59,882 nt of DNA from Anaerolineae bacterium (GTDB taxonomy: Bacteria > Chloroflexota > Anaerolineae > Aggregatilineales > Phototrophicaceae): NCBI GenBank assembly GCA_022842885.1, contig JALHOR010000022.1, positions 1-59,882 of the forward strand. Reading direction: 5' to 3'. Below, piece after piece: positions 16,877-26,258 of the stretch. The notes beneath the pieces are model-generated. The model was not told the DNA's origin and did no database searches. It was given only the letters and a program-made list of their open reading frames with translations. The translations under genes and the position numbers were made by a program. Each line of letters starts with the position of its first letter. Position 1 is the stretch's first letter.

Positions 16877-18193
16877 TTGGGTTTGACCAGCAGCCTAACC
16901 ATCATTGAGCAGCAAACAGCCATCAACCACAATCGGATAGAGCGTGGCTTATTGTTGTTGGCAGGTTTTTTTTTGAGTGTGAATTTTCTAGGATTAGCAC
17001 TCCTGCAAGATACGAATATTGGTCATTGGCTGCATTTTGTCACATGGTTGGGTTGTGCAGTCAGTGGGCATTTGATATTAAATCGTTATTTGCCGCGCCG
17101 TGACCCGTTGTTATTTCCGGTGGTGATGCTCCTGAGTGGGTGGGGATTAATCCTGATTGATCGGCTTGCACCCATTTTTGCAGACCGGCAAACTGTCTGG
17201 CTTATCATTTCATTGGTGGCATTGCTGATTACGGCGATTTTTCCGCAGGTGCTGCGCTGGTTGCGGATATACCGCTATATTCTGCTCATCTCCGGCTTGA
17301 TATTGCTGATTAGCACGATTTTGTTAGGGCGCAATCCATCGGGTTTTGGACCTGAACTCTGGTTGGGGATTGGCAATATTTTTTTCCAACCATCAGAGGC
17401 GCTCAAAATTATGCTGGTCGCATTTTTGGCAAGCTATCTGAGCGAACAATATCTGTCGCTGAGGGCAGATAATAAAATGAGTCGTTTCGCCGGGCGCTTT
17501 GCTTGGTTATCGCCGCGCATTGTGGGACCCATTGTGCTGATGTGGAGCCTATGTGTGGTCATACTGTTATGGCAGCAAGATTTAGGCACAGCATTGATAT
17601 TTTTTGCCGTGTTTTTGATTTTGTTATATGTCGCCACCGGAAAAACCTTTATCATCCTCAGTGGCATTGGTTTAACCATCATGGCAGCCTTCGTTGCCTA
17701 TCAACGCTTTAGTGTGGTGCGCTTACGCATTGATATTTGGCTGAATCCTTGGTTGGAAGCTGATGGTCGCGCTTACCAAATTGTGCAAAGTTTGATGGCA
17801 TTTGGCGCGGGGGGTATTTTTGGGCAGGGTGTCGGGCAAGGGTCGCCGGATTATATTCCGGTAGTGCATTCGGATTTTGCCCTCTCGGCGGTAGCAGAAG
17901 AATGGGGTTTGCTCGGCGTTATCACCGTGATTGTGTGTATCGCGCTATTAGTGACACGCGGATTGAGAATTGCTGCGGCGCATCAGGAACGCCCTTTTTA
18001 TGGGTTGTTGGCAGCCGGCTTAAGTAGTTTGATTGGCATTCAGAGTTTGCTGATTATGGGTGGTGTCCTCAAATTAGTGCCGCTGACGGGCGTGACCCTG
18101 CCATATTTAAGTTACGGGGGTAGCTCGTTGTTGATGAGTTTTGTATTGGCGGGGCTGCTGCTGCGCCTTTCGGCAGAGGTGCGCTCCACATGA
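16877..18193 (+). CDS. SEDS family glycosyltransferase (FtsW/RodA)
   Basis: This 438-residue protein has about ten transmembrane helices and the SEDS signature: QQDLGTALIFF, RIDIWLNPW, YQIVQSLMAFGAGGIFGQGVGQG, the HSDF loop holding the conserved catalytic Asp, AVAEEWGLLG, and LPYLSYGGSSLL. SEDS proteins polymerise lipid II into glycan strands with a partner class-B PBP. The polymerase residues look intact. It overlaps the following PBP-like gene by ATGA, which indicates translational coupling. The start is uncertain: a TTG at 16877 or 16883, with no ATG nearby in frame. FtsW and RodA cannot be told apart with confidence. Confidence 0.92.
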   Translation: MGLTSSLTIIEQQTAINHNRIERGLLLLAGFFLSVNFLGLALLQDTNIGHWLHFVTWLGCAVSGHLILNRYLPRRDPLLFPVVMLLSGWGLILIDRLAPIFADRQTVWLIISLVALLITAIFPQVLRWLRIYRYILLISGLILLISTILLGRNPSGFGPELWLGIGNIFFQPSEALKIMLVAFLASYLSEQYLSLRADNKMSRFAGRFAWLSPRIVGPIVLMWSLCVVILLWQQDLGTALIFFAVFLILLYVATGKTFIILSGIGLTIMAAFVAYQRFSVVRLRIDIWLNPWLEADGRAYQIVQSLMAFGAGGIFGQGVGQGSPDYIPVVHSDFALSAVAEEWGLLGVITVIVCIALLVTRGLRIAAAHQERPFYGLLAAGLSSLIGIQSLLIMGGVLKLVPLTGVTLPYLSYGGSSLLMSFVLAGLLLRLSAEVRST

Positions 18194-19641
18194 CTGATTT
18201 CACCCGCGAAATTAACCGCCTGCTGTTTGGCTTGCTCTCGGCACTGCTGTTGGTCACGATTGCCGCCGCTTATTGGGGCATCAGCGGCACGGAAGGCATT
18301 TTACAGCGCGAAGATAATCCCCGTCTGGTTGAAGATGAGGCAGCGATTCGGCGTGGCAGCATTTATGACCGCAATGCAACTTTATTAGTACAATCGGTTT
18401 TGACCGATACTGGACAATTAAAACGCGAATATTTGTACCCAGAGGCATACAGCGCCCTAGGTTATTTTAGCTTACGTTATGGCACAGGGGGCGCAGAAGC
18501 CGCATATGATGCGCTGTTACGCGGCGATACATTGCCCATCAATTGGGGTACGGTTTTTGAGCGTGATTTTTTACATCGCCCACAAATGGGGTCGGATATT
18601 CGGCTGACCTTGGATATTCAGGTACAGCGCGAACTGGTGGCGGCAATGGGAAGTCACCGAGGGGCAGGTGTCATTATTAGCGTGCCACAGGGCGAAGTGC
18701 TGGCTATGGCAAGTTTGCCCACCTATAACCCGAACACTCTCAATGCCAATTGGGAAACACTCATCGAAGCGCCTGGCAATCCTTTTTTTAATCGTGTTTT
18801 GCAGGGGCAATATCAACCGGGCGGACTGCTGCAAACACCGCTAATGGCAACGTTGTTGTTGAGCAGCAACCCGTTGACAACCCTGACCGCTGATGCGAAC
18901 CAGCCGGTTATACTAGAGAAAACCCGCCTCACTTGTGCAATTGAGCCGCCGCAAAATGACTTGGATTTTATTCAGGCGTATGCCTATGGTTGCCCGCGTC
19001 CGTTTGGGTTATTGGCAAACCAACTGGACGAAGCCACTATCCAGAATATTTTTGCGGCATTTCGGCTGGCACAACCCATGACGCTGCCCGGTTTTGTGGC
19101 GCAACTCCCCCCAACGGTTTTGCCCGAAGCCACGCCAGAAATAACACCAGAAGCGACCAACAATTCGTCGTTGGCGCAGGCGCTTGGGCAAGGCAGGCAA
19201 ACCGTCAATCCGTTGAATATGGTCGGCATTGCGGCTGCCATGTTGAATGCTGGCAATATGCCTATACCAGTGGCACTATTGGCAAGCCGCGCACCGATGG
19301 CAACGGATTGGCAACTTGCGCCAACGATGGGTAGTTCGACCCCGATTTTGACCGAAGCGATTGCCCAACAATTGCGTGATTTGATGCTGGCGAATGTTCA
19401 GCAAGGTGCCGCCGAAAAAGCCCATATGCCCGGCATGAATATGGGTGGACATACGGCGCTGGCATATTCCGGTGAAGGCATCCAAGCGTGGTTTATTGGC
19501 TTTGTGACGTTAGATAATGGGCAAGGGGTCGCTATCGCTATCGTCTTAGAAGATACCGATGATGTGACCCAAGTTGCCCGTATCGGCGGTATTGCGTTGA
19601 GTGCCGCTTATGACGCGCTGAACACGCCTCCGCAGGAATAA
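18190..19641 (+). CDS. class-B PBP (PbpA-like) with degenerate active site
   Basis: This 483-residue protein has one N-terminal membrane helix (12-30), a pedestal region (RRGSIYDRNATLLVQS, YPEAYSALGYFSLRYGTGGAE, DIRLTLDIQVQREL) and a transpeptidase domain from about 158 (GAGVIISVPQGEVLAMASLPTYNPN). The fold markers are all there, including GQGRQTVNPLNMVGIAAAMLNAG and AWFIGF. The catalytic motifs are not. The SxxK position (PGSTFK in relatives) is PGGLLQ at 210-215, so Ser and Lys are gone; no SxN is visible near YAYGCPRPF; and KTG is replaced by GGHTA at about 419. It is probably an inactive partner or regulator of the SEDS protein encoded 4 nt upstream. The frame is intact, so it is not a pseudogene. 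Confidence 0.88.
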   Translation: MTDFTREINRLLFGLLSALLLVTIAAAYWGISGTEGILQREDNPRLVEDEAAIRRGSIYDRNATLLVQSVLTDTGQLKREYLYPEAYSALGYFSLRYGTGGAEAAYDALLRGDTLPINWGTVFERDFLHRPQMGSDIRLTLDIQVQRELVAAMGSHRGAGVIISVPQGEVLAMASLPTYNPNTLNANWETLIEAPGNPFFNRVLQGQYQPGGLLQTPLMATLLLSSNPLTTLTADANQPVILEKTRLTCAIEPPQNDLDFIQAYAYGCPRPFGLLANQLDEATIQNIFAAFRLAQPMTLPGFVAQLPPTVLPEATPEITPEATNNSSLAQALGQGRQTVNPLNMVGIAAAMLNAGNMPIPVALLASRAPMATDWQLAPTMGSSTPILTEAIAQQLRDLMLANVQQGAAEKAHMPGMNMGGHTALAYSGEGIQAWFIGFVTLDNGQGVAIAIVLEDTDDVTQVARIGGIALSAAYDALNTPPQE

Positions 19642-19645
19642 TTTT

Positions 19646-20752
19646 TTATATTGCCAATTGGGTTTGCGCGGTGCGTTCTGTTTCTTCAGGCTGCGTTTCT
19701 GCCAAGATAGTCTCAAGATTTTCGGCAAATAAACGCTGTCGGAAAATGAGCGTTACGCCCAAGCCAACCAATACGCGAAACCACTTATGGAAAAATCCCT
19801 GAAGCAATGCTGCCGCCGCTGCGACTGCCGGGGTCATCAGCGGATTTTCGGGTGAAATCATTGCCAATAACAAAATCAAATTGGATGCTTCAGTGACGCC
19901 TGCTCCATTCGGCACAAAACTTAATGCGCCCACTGCCGAAGTCACGCCGACAATGAATAATGCTTGCCAACACAACGCAGGTGTTATCTCTAAACCAAAA
20001 CCGTGCAGCACCAAGATAAAACATACTGTGCTGCATAAAAATACCCCTGTGCCGGGTACTAGGGCAACCAACACATTGCGCCAGTAAAAAATAGTGCGGC
20101 TGCTGGTATAAAACGTCACCAAAGGGCGATGCAGCCGTTTTATCACGGGCGTCCGCGCAATGATACGCAAACAAAAATTTGCCAGTGGTTGAATTTGAAT
20201 TGCAATTAGCCCGAATAACAACACCGCCGCCGAAGAAAACACCAACCCACGACTCAAGGCTTGATAATCAACACCCTGATAAGTCCCCAAATTTAACGCT
20301 TCACCTGCGAACAACAAGGCAATCACCATCATCAAAATTACGGCAATACCATCAATCACACGCTCGGCAACTACTGCTGGTGCTGTTTTTGCCACAGAAA
20401 CGCCGGTTTTCGCTTTGACAAAGACCGTTTTGAGCAATTCCGCGACTTTGCCCGGACTCACGACCAACACAAAACAGGCGATAAAAATAATGGCACTATC
20501 TTGCCAAGACATCTTATGCCGCGCCCCCACAATGCCCATGTAAAACTGCCATTCCACAAAGCGGCACAGCATTACCCCACATTGGCTGAGAATGAGTAGT
20601 GGCAGCAAACGCCAATCAAATCCAGCGAGGGTTGCCAACACGCCATCTGTGCCATTCACATATGCCTGTCCATCTGCCAAGATAACATAGGCAATATAGA
20701 GACCGAGCGTGAGCATAAAGCCCACCAATACCTGCTTGTGATACTTTCGCAT
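19646..20752 (-). CDS. lysylphosphatidylglycerol synthase TM-region/flippase-like membrane protein
   Basis: The 368-residue protein has about eight transmembrane helices and the UPF0104 pattern: RFVEWQFYMGIVG, FVLVVSPGKVAELLKTVFVK, AVVAERVIDG and FVPNGAGVTEASNLILL. This family is homologous to the membrane half of MprF but lacks the cytosolic synthase domain, so a flippase or transport role for a lipid or lipid-linked substrate is more likely than lipid aminoacylation. It is convergent with the PBP-like gene, 4 nt apart. The start is taken at ATG 20752 rather than the adjacent TTG. Confidence 0.85.
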   Translation of the reverse strand: MRKYHKQVLVGFMLTLGLYIAYVILADGQAYVNGTDGVLATLAGFDWRLLPLLILSQCGVMLCRFVEWQFYMGIVGARHKMSWQDSAIIFIACFVLVVSPGKVAELLKTVFVKAKTGVSVAKTAPAVVAERVIDGIAVILMMVIALLFAGEALNLGTYQGVDYQALSRGLVFSSAAVLLFGLIAIQIQPLANFCLRIIARTPVIKRLHRPLVTFYTSSRTIFYWRNVLVALVPGTGVFLCSTVCFILVLHGFGLEITPALCWQALFIVGVTSAVGALSFVPNGAGVTEASNLILLLAMISPENPLMTPAVAAAAALLQGFFHKWFRVLVGLGVTLIFRQRLFAENLETILAETQPEETERTAQTQLAI

Positions 20753-20952
20753 CAATTCACATCATTCGATAACATGGAAAAACGCGGGGCATTGTAAATC
20801 AGGATAGGGGAGCAAAAACAGGGCAAGCGTCGGGCAAGAGACTCGCGTTTATGTCATTTTTAGAGATAATAGCCACAGTCTTTATGATTTTAATTGTCGT
20901 TATCGGCACCATTAAGAACAAATCTGGTTGTTTAGTATAGGAATAATCACGG

Positions 20953-22440
20953 ATGACAAATCCCCACGATACCCAACCCAATTTACGCCCCGTCCGACTC
21001 AAAAGTGAGGAGAGTGTTTCTGCCCCACCCAAAATTTTGTTGTACGGCGTTATTGGTTTTACAGTCATGGTCATTTTGGGCTTGGTAGCAGGTTATGTGA
21101 TTTTTAACAACATTCTCAGCAGCGGGCAGCAGCAGCGTGTGATAGATGCCATGCCTTTTATGGAAACATTTTTATATCGTGAACCTACGCCTATCGGGGG
21201 GGCGCTGCCGACGGTCACGCCGGGCGGCGTTTCTGAGCAGGATGCGCTGAGTTTGTTGAATATGCCGCTGTTTACCGATGAACCAGCAGTCGCAACCATA
21301 GCACCCACCGCAACTCCGGCAAAGGCTCTTGCAACCACTGCACCTGCCACAGCGACCCCATTACCAACATTGACGGCGACATGGACGCCATCGCCAGCCG
21401 CAACCACCGATAGTTCATCGTCCAACTCGTCAGCCATCACTCCCGCCTCGTTTGCCGCCAATCAATCGGCAAGTGTGGCGATTTCATTACCCGTCACCGA
21501 GCGCATTTTTGGCTTGGTGCATCAGCAGCAAACATGGAACAACTGTGGTCCCGCGACAATTACGATGGCGTTATCGTATTATGGCTGGCAAGAAGACCAA
21601 AAATATGCCGCGCAATATTTAAAGCCCAACCGCGAAGATAAAAATGTTAGCCCCTCCGAGTTGGTGAATTTTGTTAATTCGCAAACGGGTGTCCGCGCAA
21701 TTTATCGCATTGGTGGCGATTTGACACTGCTGAAGACATTGATTTCGCGCAAATTTCCAGTGGTGGTGGAAACCAGTGCTAGGTTTGAAGCATATGATTG
21801 GTTAGGGCATTATCGGGCGCTGATTGCATATGATGATTTGACTGCCAGCCTCTATTTTTTTGATAGTTTCCAAGGGGTCGGTACAGCGGGCGAAGGGGTT
21901 GCCATCGCCTATAATGCTTTTGATGTGGATTGGCAGCATTTTAACCGTACTTTTATTGTGGTTTATTCGCAAGACCGCGAAGCCGAATTAAAAACCCTTT
22001 TGGGCAATCGTGCCGAAGAAAAGACTGCCGCTGAACATGCCTTTACTATCGCCCAAGAAGAAGCGCGTAAAAATCCTCAAGATGGTCATTCTTGGTTTAA
22101 CATGGGGACGGCACTTGTTAAACTAGAACGCTATCAAGAAGCTGCGAATGCTTTTGACCAAGCCCGCCGCCGTACCATGCCCTGGCGCATGTATTGGTAT
22201 CAGTTCGGACCCTTTGAGGCATATTATCAAGTGGGGCGTTACGAAGATGTGCTAAGTTTGGCACAAAGCACACTGATTAATGCGCCTGAACTGGAAGAAG
22301 CCTACTATTGGCGCGGGCGCGTTTATATGGCGCAGGGCAAAACCCAAGAGGCTATCAACGAATTTCAACAGGCACTCAGCTATAACCCGGATTATGTTGC
22401 CGCGAAAACGGCATTAGACACCCTCCGGCAAGGGACATAA
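20953..22440 (+). CDS. membrane-anchored C39-like cysteine peptidase with TPR repeats
   Basis: The 495-residue protein has a transmembrane helix at 29-52 and a Thr/Pro/Ala linker (about 105-160). A peptidase C39-like domain follows (about 180-335) with Cys198 in NNCGPATITMALSYYGW, a His in WLGHYRALIAYDD and an Asp in YFFDSFQG. From about 355 to 490 there are three TPR-like repeats (GHSWFNMGTALVKLERYQEAANAFDQA, EAYYWRGRVYMAQGKTQEAINEFQQAL). It probably cleaves peptides outside the membrane while the TPRs recruit a partner. No bacteriocin or ABC transporter is nearby, so it is unlikely to be a leader-peptide processor. Confidence 0.88.
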   Translation: MTNPHDTQPNLRPVRLKSEESVSAPPKILLYGVIGFTVMVILGLVAGYVIFNNILSSGQQQRVIDAMPFMETFLYREPTPIGGALPTVTPGGVSEQDALSLLNMPLFTDEPAVATIAPTATPAKALATTAPATATPLPTLTATWTPSPAATTDSSSSNSSAITPASFAANQSASVAISLPVTERIFGLVHQQQTWNNCGPATITMALSYYGWQEDQKYAAQYLKPNREDKNVSPSELVNFVNSQTGVRAIYRIGGDLTLLKTLISRKFPVVVETSARFEAYDWLGHYRALIAYDDLTASLYFFDSFQGVGTAGEGVAIAYNAFDVDWQHFNRTFIVVYSQDREAELKTLLGNRAEEKTAAEHAFTIAQEEARKNPQDGHSWFNMGTALVKLERYQEAANAFDQARRRTMPWRMYWYQFGPFEAYYQVGRYEDVLSLAQSTLINAPELEEAYYWRGRVYMAQGKTQEAINEFQQALSYNPDYVAAKTALDTLRQGT

Positions 22441-22445
22441 CGCCT

Positions 22446-24146
22446 ATGACTGCGACCAATATGCCGCCTGCCGATATTCCCCTGAGCGATGATGGCAAAA
22501 TGAAACGCTCAACGCGCCAATTGGCGTGGTCTACGCTGATTGTGATGGTCGCGTTTGGAATTGCCAAAGCCATTAGCTTAGGGCAAACCGTCATCATCGC
22601 GCAAGTATTTGGCGTTGGCACAGAATGGGATACCTATGTTACGGCGAATCGTTTACCGGAACAGATTTTTACGTTGATTTCGGGCGGTGCGCTGGCATTT
22701 GCGTTTATCCCGATTTTCAGCGGTTATCTGGCAAAAGACGATAAATCTGGTGCGTGGCATTTGGCAAGCCACGTTATCAATACGATTTTTACGACCACCT
22801 TGCTGGTGAGTGCGGTGGCTTTTATCGCCGCCCCTTGGCTCGTCCAGAATATTGTTGCCCCCGGTTTTGATGCGGCGGCGGTTGAACAGACCGTTGGCTT
22901 GATGCGAATCTTGTTGGTAAGTACGCTGATTTTTTCGGTCAGCGGCATTTGTATGGGGATTTTGCAAAGCCACAACCATTTTTTGCTGCCTGCACTCGCG
23001 CCCATCATGTTTGATGTGGGCATTTTGCTAGGGGTGGTCTTTTTATTGCAGCCCTTTGGGGTAACGGGAATCGCATTAGGCGCGGTTTTGGGCGCTGCTC
23101 TGCATTTGGGTATCCAAATCCCCGGATTAATTCATTATCGCGCCCGTTGGTTGCCTGAATTGGGCTTTAAAGACCCGATGCTGTGGCAAGTGATTCGGCT
23201 GATGCTGCCGCGTGTTGCCGGGTTGGGCGCATTCCAACTCAATATGCTCATCATGACCAATATCGGGTCACGCTTAGGGGTGGGGGCTGTTTCGGCATTG
23301 GATTGGGGATGGCGCTTGATGCAAATCCCGCAAACATTAGTCGGCACGGCAATGGGTATTGTCATTTTTCCCACATTGGCGGCGCTGAGTGCGTTGGGTG
23401 ATGCGGCGGGCAAACGTAACGCTATGTCGGGCGCGTTAAAATTTATTCTGATTGCCAGCATTCCGTCGGCAATCGGGCTGATTTTAGTTGGGCGACCTTT
23501 GCTGAAATTGCTGGAACGGGGCGCGTTTGATGCTTCAGCTTCGGCATTGGTGTTTGCCACCTTGCAAGCGTTTAGTTTGGGCATTATCGCGCATTCGTTG
23601 TTAGAAATTGTCGCTCGTAGTTTTTACGCTGATAAAGATACGCTCACGCCTTTATGGGCGGCACTGATTGGTGCTGCCGTCAATGTTGGGCTGGCATTTG
23701 CCCTCAGCGATGTGGCGCGTGTCGAAAGTTATGGCGTGTTGAACACCGCCGGAATGCAATTGCCCAATTTAACTTTTGCTAGTGTGAAGGGTAATGTGGG
23801 TGGTGTGGCGCTGGCAAATACCATCGGCACAGCCGTTGAAGTTGGTATTTTAATGTGGATTTTGCGCCGCCGCTGGCACGGCATTAACGAGAATGAATTG
23901 GCACAAACGCTGTTAAAAACCTTGGCAGCCAGTTTGGTCATGGCGCTGGTGGTGATTGGCATCGAATTTTGGTGGACAATGCTTGGTTTAGCGGATAGAG
24001 GATTATTGTTTACTGTCGCTCAGATCGGGATTCAGGCGCTTGCCGGGGCATTTGCATTTGTTATGGCGGCGCTGCTGCTGAGAATGACCGAAGTTCGTGA
24101 TATGCTGCTGATGTTTTTGCGCCGTCGCAGCGCGGCAATCATTTGA
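22446..24146 (+). CDS. murJ: lipid II flippase MurJ
   Basis: This 566-residue protein has about 14 transmembrane helices and MurJ/MviN hallmarks: AQVFGVGTEWDTYVTANRLPEQIFTLISGGALAFAFIPIF, LVQNIVAPGFD, PAIGLILVGRPLLKLLERGAFD and LLEIVARSFYADKDTLTPL. It flips lipid II across the inner membrane. Together with the SEDS protein it indicates that this organism makes peptidoglycan. It follows the C39/TPR gene after 5 nt and its stop overlaps the MBL gene's possible TTG start, so it is probably cotranscribed with both. Confidence 0.93.
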   Translation: MTATNMPPADIPLSDDGKMKRSTRQLAWSTLIVMVAFGIAKAISLGQTVIIAQVFGVGTEWDTYVTANRLPEQIFTLISGGALAFAFIPIFSGYLAKDDKSGAWHLASHVINTIFTTTLLVSAVAFIAAPWLVQNIVAPGFDAAAVEQTVGLMRILLVSTLIFSVSGICMGILQSHNHFLLPALAPIMFDVGILLGVVFLLQPFGVTGIALGAVLGAALHLGIQIPGLIHYRARWLPELGFKDPMLWQVIRLMLPRVAGLGAFQLNMLIMTNIGSRLGVGAVSALDWGWRLMQIPQTLVGTAMGIVIFPTLAALSALGDAAGKRNAMSGALKFILIASIPSAIGLILVGRPLLKLLERGAFDASASALVFATLQAFSLGIIAHSLLEIVARSFYADKDTLTPLWAALIGAAVNVGLAFALSDVARVESYGVLNTAGMQLPNLTFASVKGNVGGVALANTIGTAVEVGILMWILRRRWHGINENELAQTLLKTLAASLVMALVVIGIEFWWTMLGLADRGLLFTVAQIGIQALAGAFAFVMAALLLRMTEVRDMLLMFLRRRSAAII

Positions 24147-24157
24147 AAGAAATGATA

Positions 24158-24814
24158 ATGACCCTCGAAATCAAATCCATCACATTGGGCATTGCCCAAA
24201 CCAATTGTTATTTCATTGGCGATACCGAGACTAAATCGGCGGTGCTGATAGACCCGGTGGCAGAAGCACCGCTGTTGTACAAAACAGCGCAAGACTCGGG
24301 TTGGACAATCAAACTGATTCTGGCGACTCATGCTCATTTTGACCATGTGCTTGCCAGCAAGGAACTGAAAGAACTCACCGGTGCGCCTTTTTATATTCAT
24401 GCTGATTGTGTCCCATGGTTGGAACGCCTGCCACAGCAAGGGCGCATGTTTGGCATGGAACAATTTCCAGAAGCCGCTACGCCCGACAGATTGCTCACCA
24501 GCGACCCAGAAATGATTGAACTGGATGGGATAACACTCGAAACACTTTATACGCCCGGACACGCACCGGGACATCTCAGTTTTTACATGCGCGAGCATAA
24601 AATTGTATTCAGTGGTGATGCCCTATTTGCGGGCAGTGTGGGCAGAACCGATTTACCCGGTGGCAATGCTCAGGTATTATTGCGCTCGATTGTAGAAAAA
24701 TTGCTGCCTCTCGGCGATGATGTGCGCGTTCTCTCCGGGCATGGGGGCATCACCACCATTGGCAGAGAACGCCAACTGAACCCATTTTTGCAGGACATTA
24801 ACATTGACGATTGA
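24158..24814 (+). CDS. MBL-fold metallohydrolase (glyoxalase II-like, YcbL family)
   Basis: This 218-residue metallo-beta-lactamase fold protein has the metal-binding THAHFDHVLASKEL, then PGHAPGHLSFY, VFSGDALFAGSVGRTDLPGG and LSGHGGITTIGRE. The size and motifs fit the YcbL/short glyoxalase II group, which hydrolyse thioesters; the real substrate is unknown. The start is ambiguous: ATG 24158 was chosen, with ATG 24152 and TTG 24143 in frame just upstream. Confidence 0.9.
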   Translation: MTLEIKSITLGIAQTNCYFIGDTETKSAVLIDPVAEAPLLYKTAQDSGWTIKLILATHAHFDHVLASKELKELTGAPFYIHADCVPWLERLPQQGRMFGMEQFPEAATPDRLLTSDPEMIELDGITLETLYTPGHAPGHLSFYMREHKIVFSGDALFAGSVGRTDLPGGNAQVLLRSIVEKLLPLGDDVRVLSGHGGITTIGRERQLNPFLQDINIDD

Positions 24815-24826
24815 TACTCGCATATT

Positions 24827-25312
24827 ATGAACATTTTTAACCAGTTTTCATATCCGATGATTATTGCCGTCATCATTGCCGCAACGGTTTGGTTGCTGCG
24901 GCATGGGCTGCATTTGCGTTGGCGTACCGTCATTGCTGCTCAAGTGATGATTGCCGGAATAGCATTGGGAACATTTTTACTGCTGCGTCCTTCTGGCGAT
25001 AGCTTCAACAGTGCCGATGACGCACTGCGAATCGTGCAGAATGGCAAACCGACATTCTTGGAATTTTTCAGCAATTATTGTACGGGGTGTCTGGCATTGC
25101 AGCCGATAATAACAGACATCACCACCGATATTGAAAACGAGTTTAATATCCTACGGATTGATATTCATTCCAGTGTCGGGCGCGATTTACGCCGCAAACT
25201 GGTATTTTCGTTTACCCCGGAATTTATCTTATTCAATCCTCGTGGTGAGGAAGTCTGGCGTTCCCATTTACCTCCTTCACCCACTGACCTTGTGCTTGCT
25301 ACCCAATCATGA
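24827..25312 (+). CDS. membrane-anchored thioredoxin-like protein
   Basis: The 161-residue protein has two N-terminal transmembrane helices (about 9-25 and 35-54) and a thioredoxin-fold domain (about 65-155) with the redox motif CTGC in FSNYCTGCLALQP and the cis-Pro region SFTPEFILFNPRGEEVW. It probably exchanges disulfides on extracytoplasmic proteins or anchors a reductase on the inside; the topology is not certain. Its stop overlaps the start of the next gene (ATGA). Confidence 0.82.
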   Translation: MNIFNQFSYPMIIAVIIAATVWLLRHGLHLRWRTVIAAQVMIAGIALGTFLLLRPSGDSFNSADDALRIVQNGKPTFLEFFSNYCTGCLALQPIITDITTDIENEFNILRIDIHSSVGRDLRRKLVFSFTPEFILFNPRGEEVWRSHLPPSPTDLVLATQS

Positions 25313-26232
25313 CTCATATCCTGTTTATCTTTGTTGACGGCATTGGGCTTGGGGATGACGACCCCAGCATTAACCCGTTTGCTGTGGCGCATATGCCCGC
25401 ATTAATTGGGCTGACGAATGGCAAACGTTGGTTGCGCGATACTGGCGCACAAAGCAGTGATAGATCCATGTTCATCCCCACCGACCCGCGTTTGGGTGTA
25501 CCGGGGCGTCCCCAAAGTGGTTCATCGCAAGCCGCGATTTTGACCGGACGCAATGTGCCAGAACTCATTGGCAGGCACTATGGACCTAAACCGGATGAAA
25601 AAACACGCTCGATTTTGAGTGAAGATAATTTTTTCATGCAAGTTAAACGGCATGGCAAACAAGCCGCCCTCATCAGTGCCTATCCACCGGGGCTATTGGC
25701 AGAAATTGCGCGTGGAAAAACCTTGCCCTCCAGCATCCAACAAGCGGCTATCGCTGCCGGACAATCGCTGTTTACCATTGAGGATGTGGTCGCAGAACGC
25801 GCCATGACCGAAGAATGGACAGGGTATGCATGGCGCGAACATCTCAAACTCGATACAACACCTGTATATACCCCCCAAGTCGCCGGGCGCTTGATGGTCG
25901 AAATTTCGCGTCAGTATGATTTTGCCTTTCATTCGCATTGGTTCACAGATTACATTGGGCATCGGGGAACCTTTGCCAGAGGTGTGGAATTATTAGAAAT
26001 ATTCGATGGTGTGGTGCAGGGCATCCTGGATACATGGGAAGATAGTGAAGGCTTAGTCATTATCACCAGCGACCATGGCAATATGGAACACATTGGTGAC
26101 CGCCATCATACCGAAAATGATGTTCCCACGCTTATTATCGGGCAAGGCAAAGAAATATTTGCCGAACACTTTTCTCGCTTAACTGATTTTGTGCCGCGCA
26201 TGGCACACTTTTTGTTGAATTCATCATCTTAA
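25309..26232 (+). CDS. alkaline-phosphatase-superfamily metalloenzyme (iPGM-like)
   Basis: This 307-residue protein starts THILFIFVDGIGLGDDDPSINPF, with a metal-binding Asp in FVDG, and has SGSSQAAILTGRNVP, where the Ser/Thr nucleophile is expected. It ends with the superfamily metal ligands VIITSDHGNMEHIGDRHHTENDVPTLIIG. The closest familiar relatives are cofactor-independent phosphoglycerate mutase and phosphopentomutase-type proteins, but it is much shorter than iPGM, so it is more likely a phosphatase, phosphodiesterase or nucleotide-handling enzyme of unknown substrate. Translationally coupled to the thioredoxin-like gene. Confidence 0.8.
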   Translation: MTHILFIFVDGIGLGDDDPSINPFAVAHMPALIGLTNGKRWLRDTGAQSSDRSMFIPTDPRLGVPGRPQSGSSQAAILTGRNVPELIGRHYGPKPDEKTRSILSEDNFFMQVKRHGKQAALISAYPPGLLAEIARGKTLPSSIQQAAIAAGQSLFTIEDVVAERAMTEEWTGYAWREHLKLDTTPVYTPQVAGRLMVEISRQYDFAFHSHWFTDYIGHRGTFARGVELLEIFDGVVQGILDTWEDSEGLVIITSDHGNMEHIGDRHHTENDVPTLIIGQGKEIFAEHFSRLTDFVPRMAHFLLNSSS

Positions 26233-26258
26233 TCTTAATGTATTGAGGAGAAGCATCG

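Noticed and set aside
18190..19641. PBP-like gene as a pseudogene
   Set aside because: The active-site motifs are lost but the frame, the ATGA coupling and the fold motifs are intact, so a retained inactive protein is more likely than decay.
19646..20752. Full MprF lysyl-phosphatidylglycerol synthase
   Set aside because: Only the membrane part is present; the cytosolic aminoacyl-transfer domain is missing, so it is called flippase-like.
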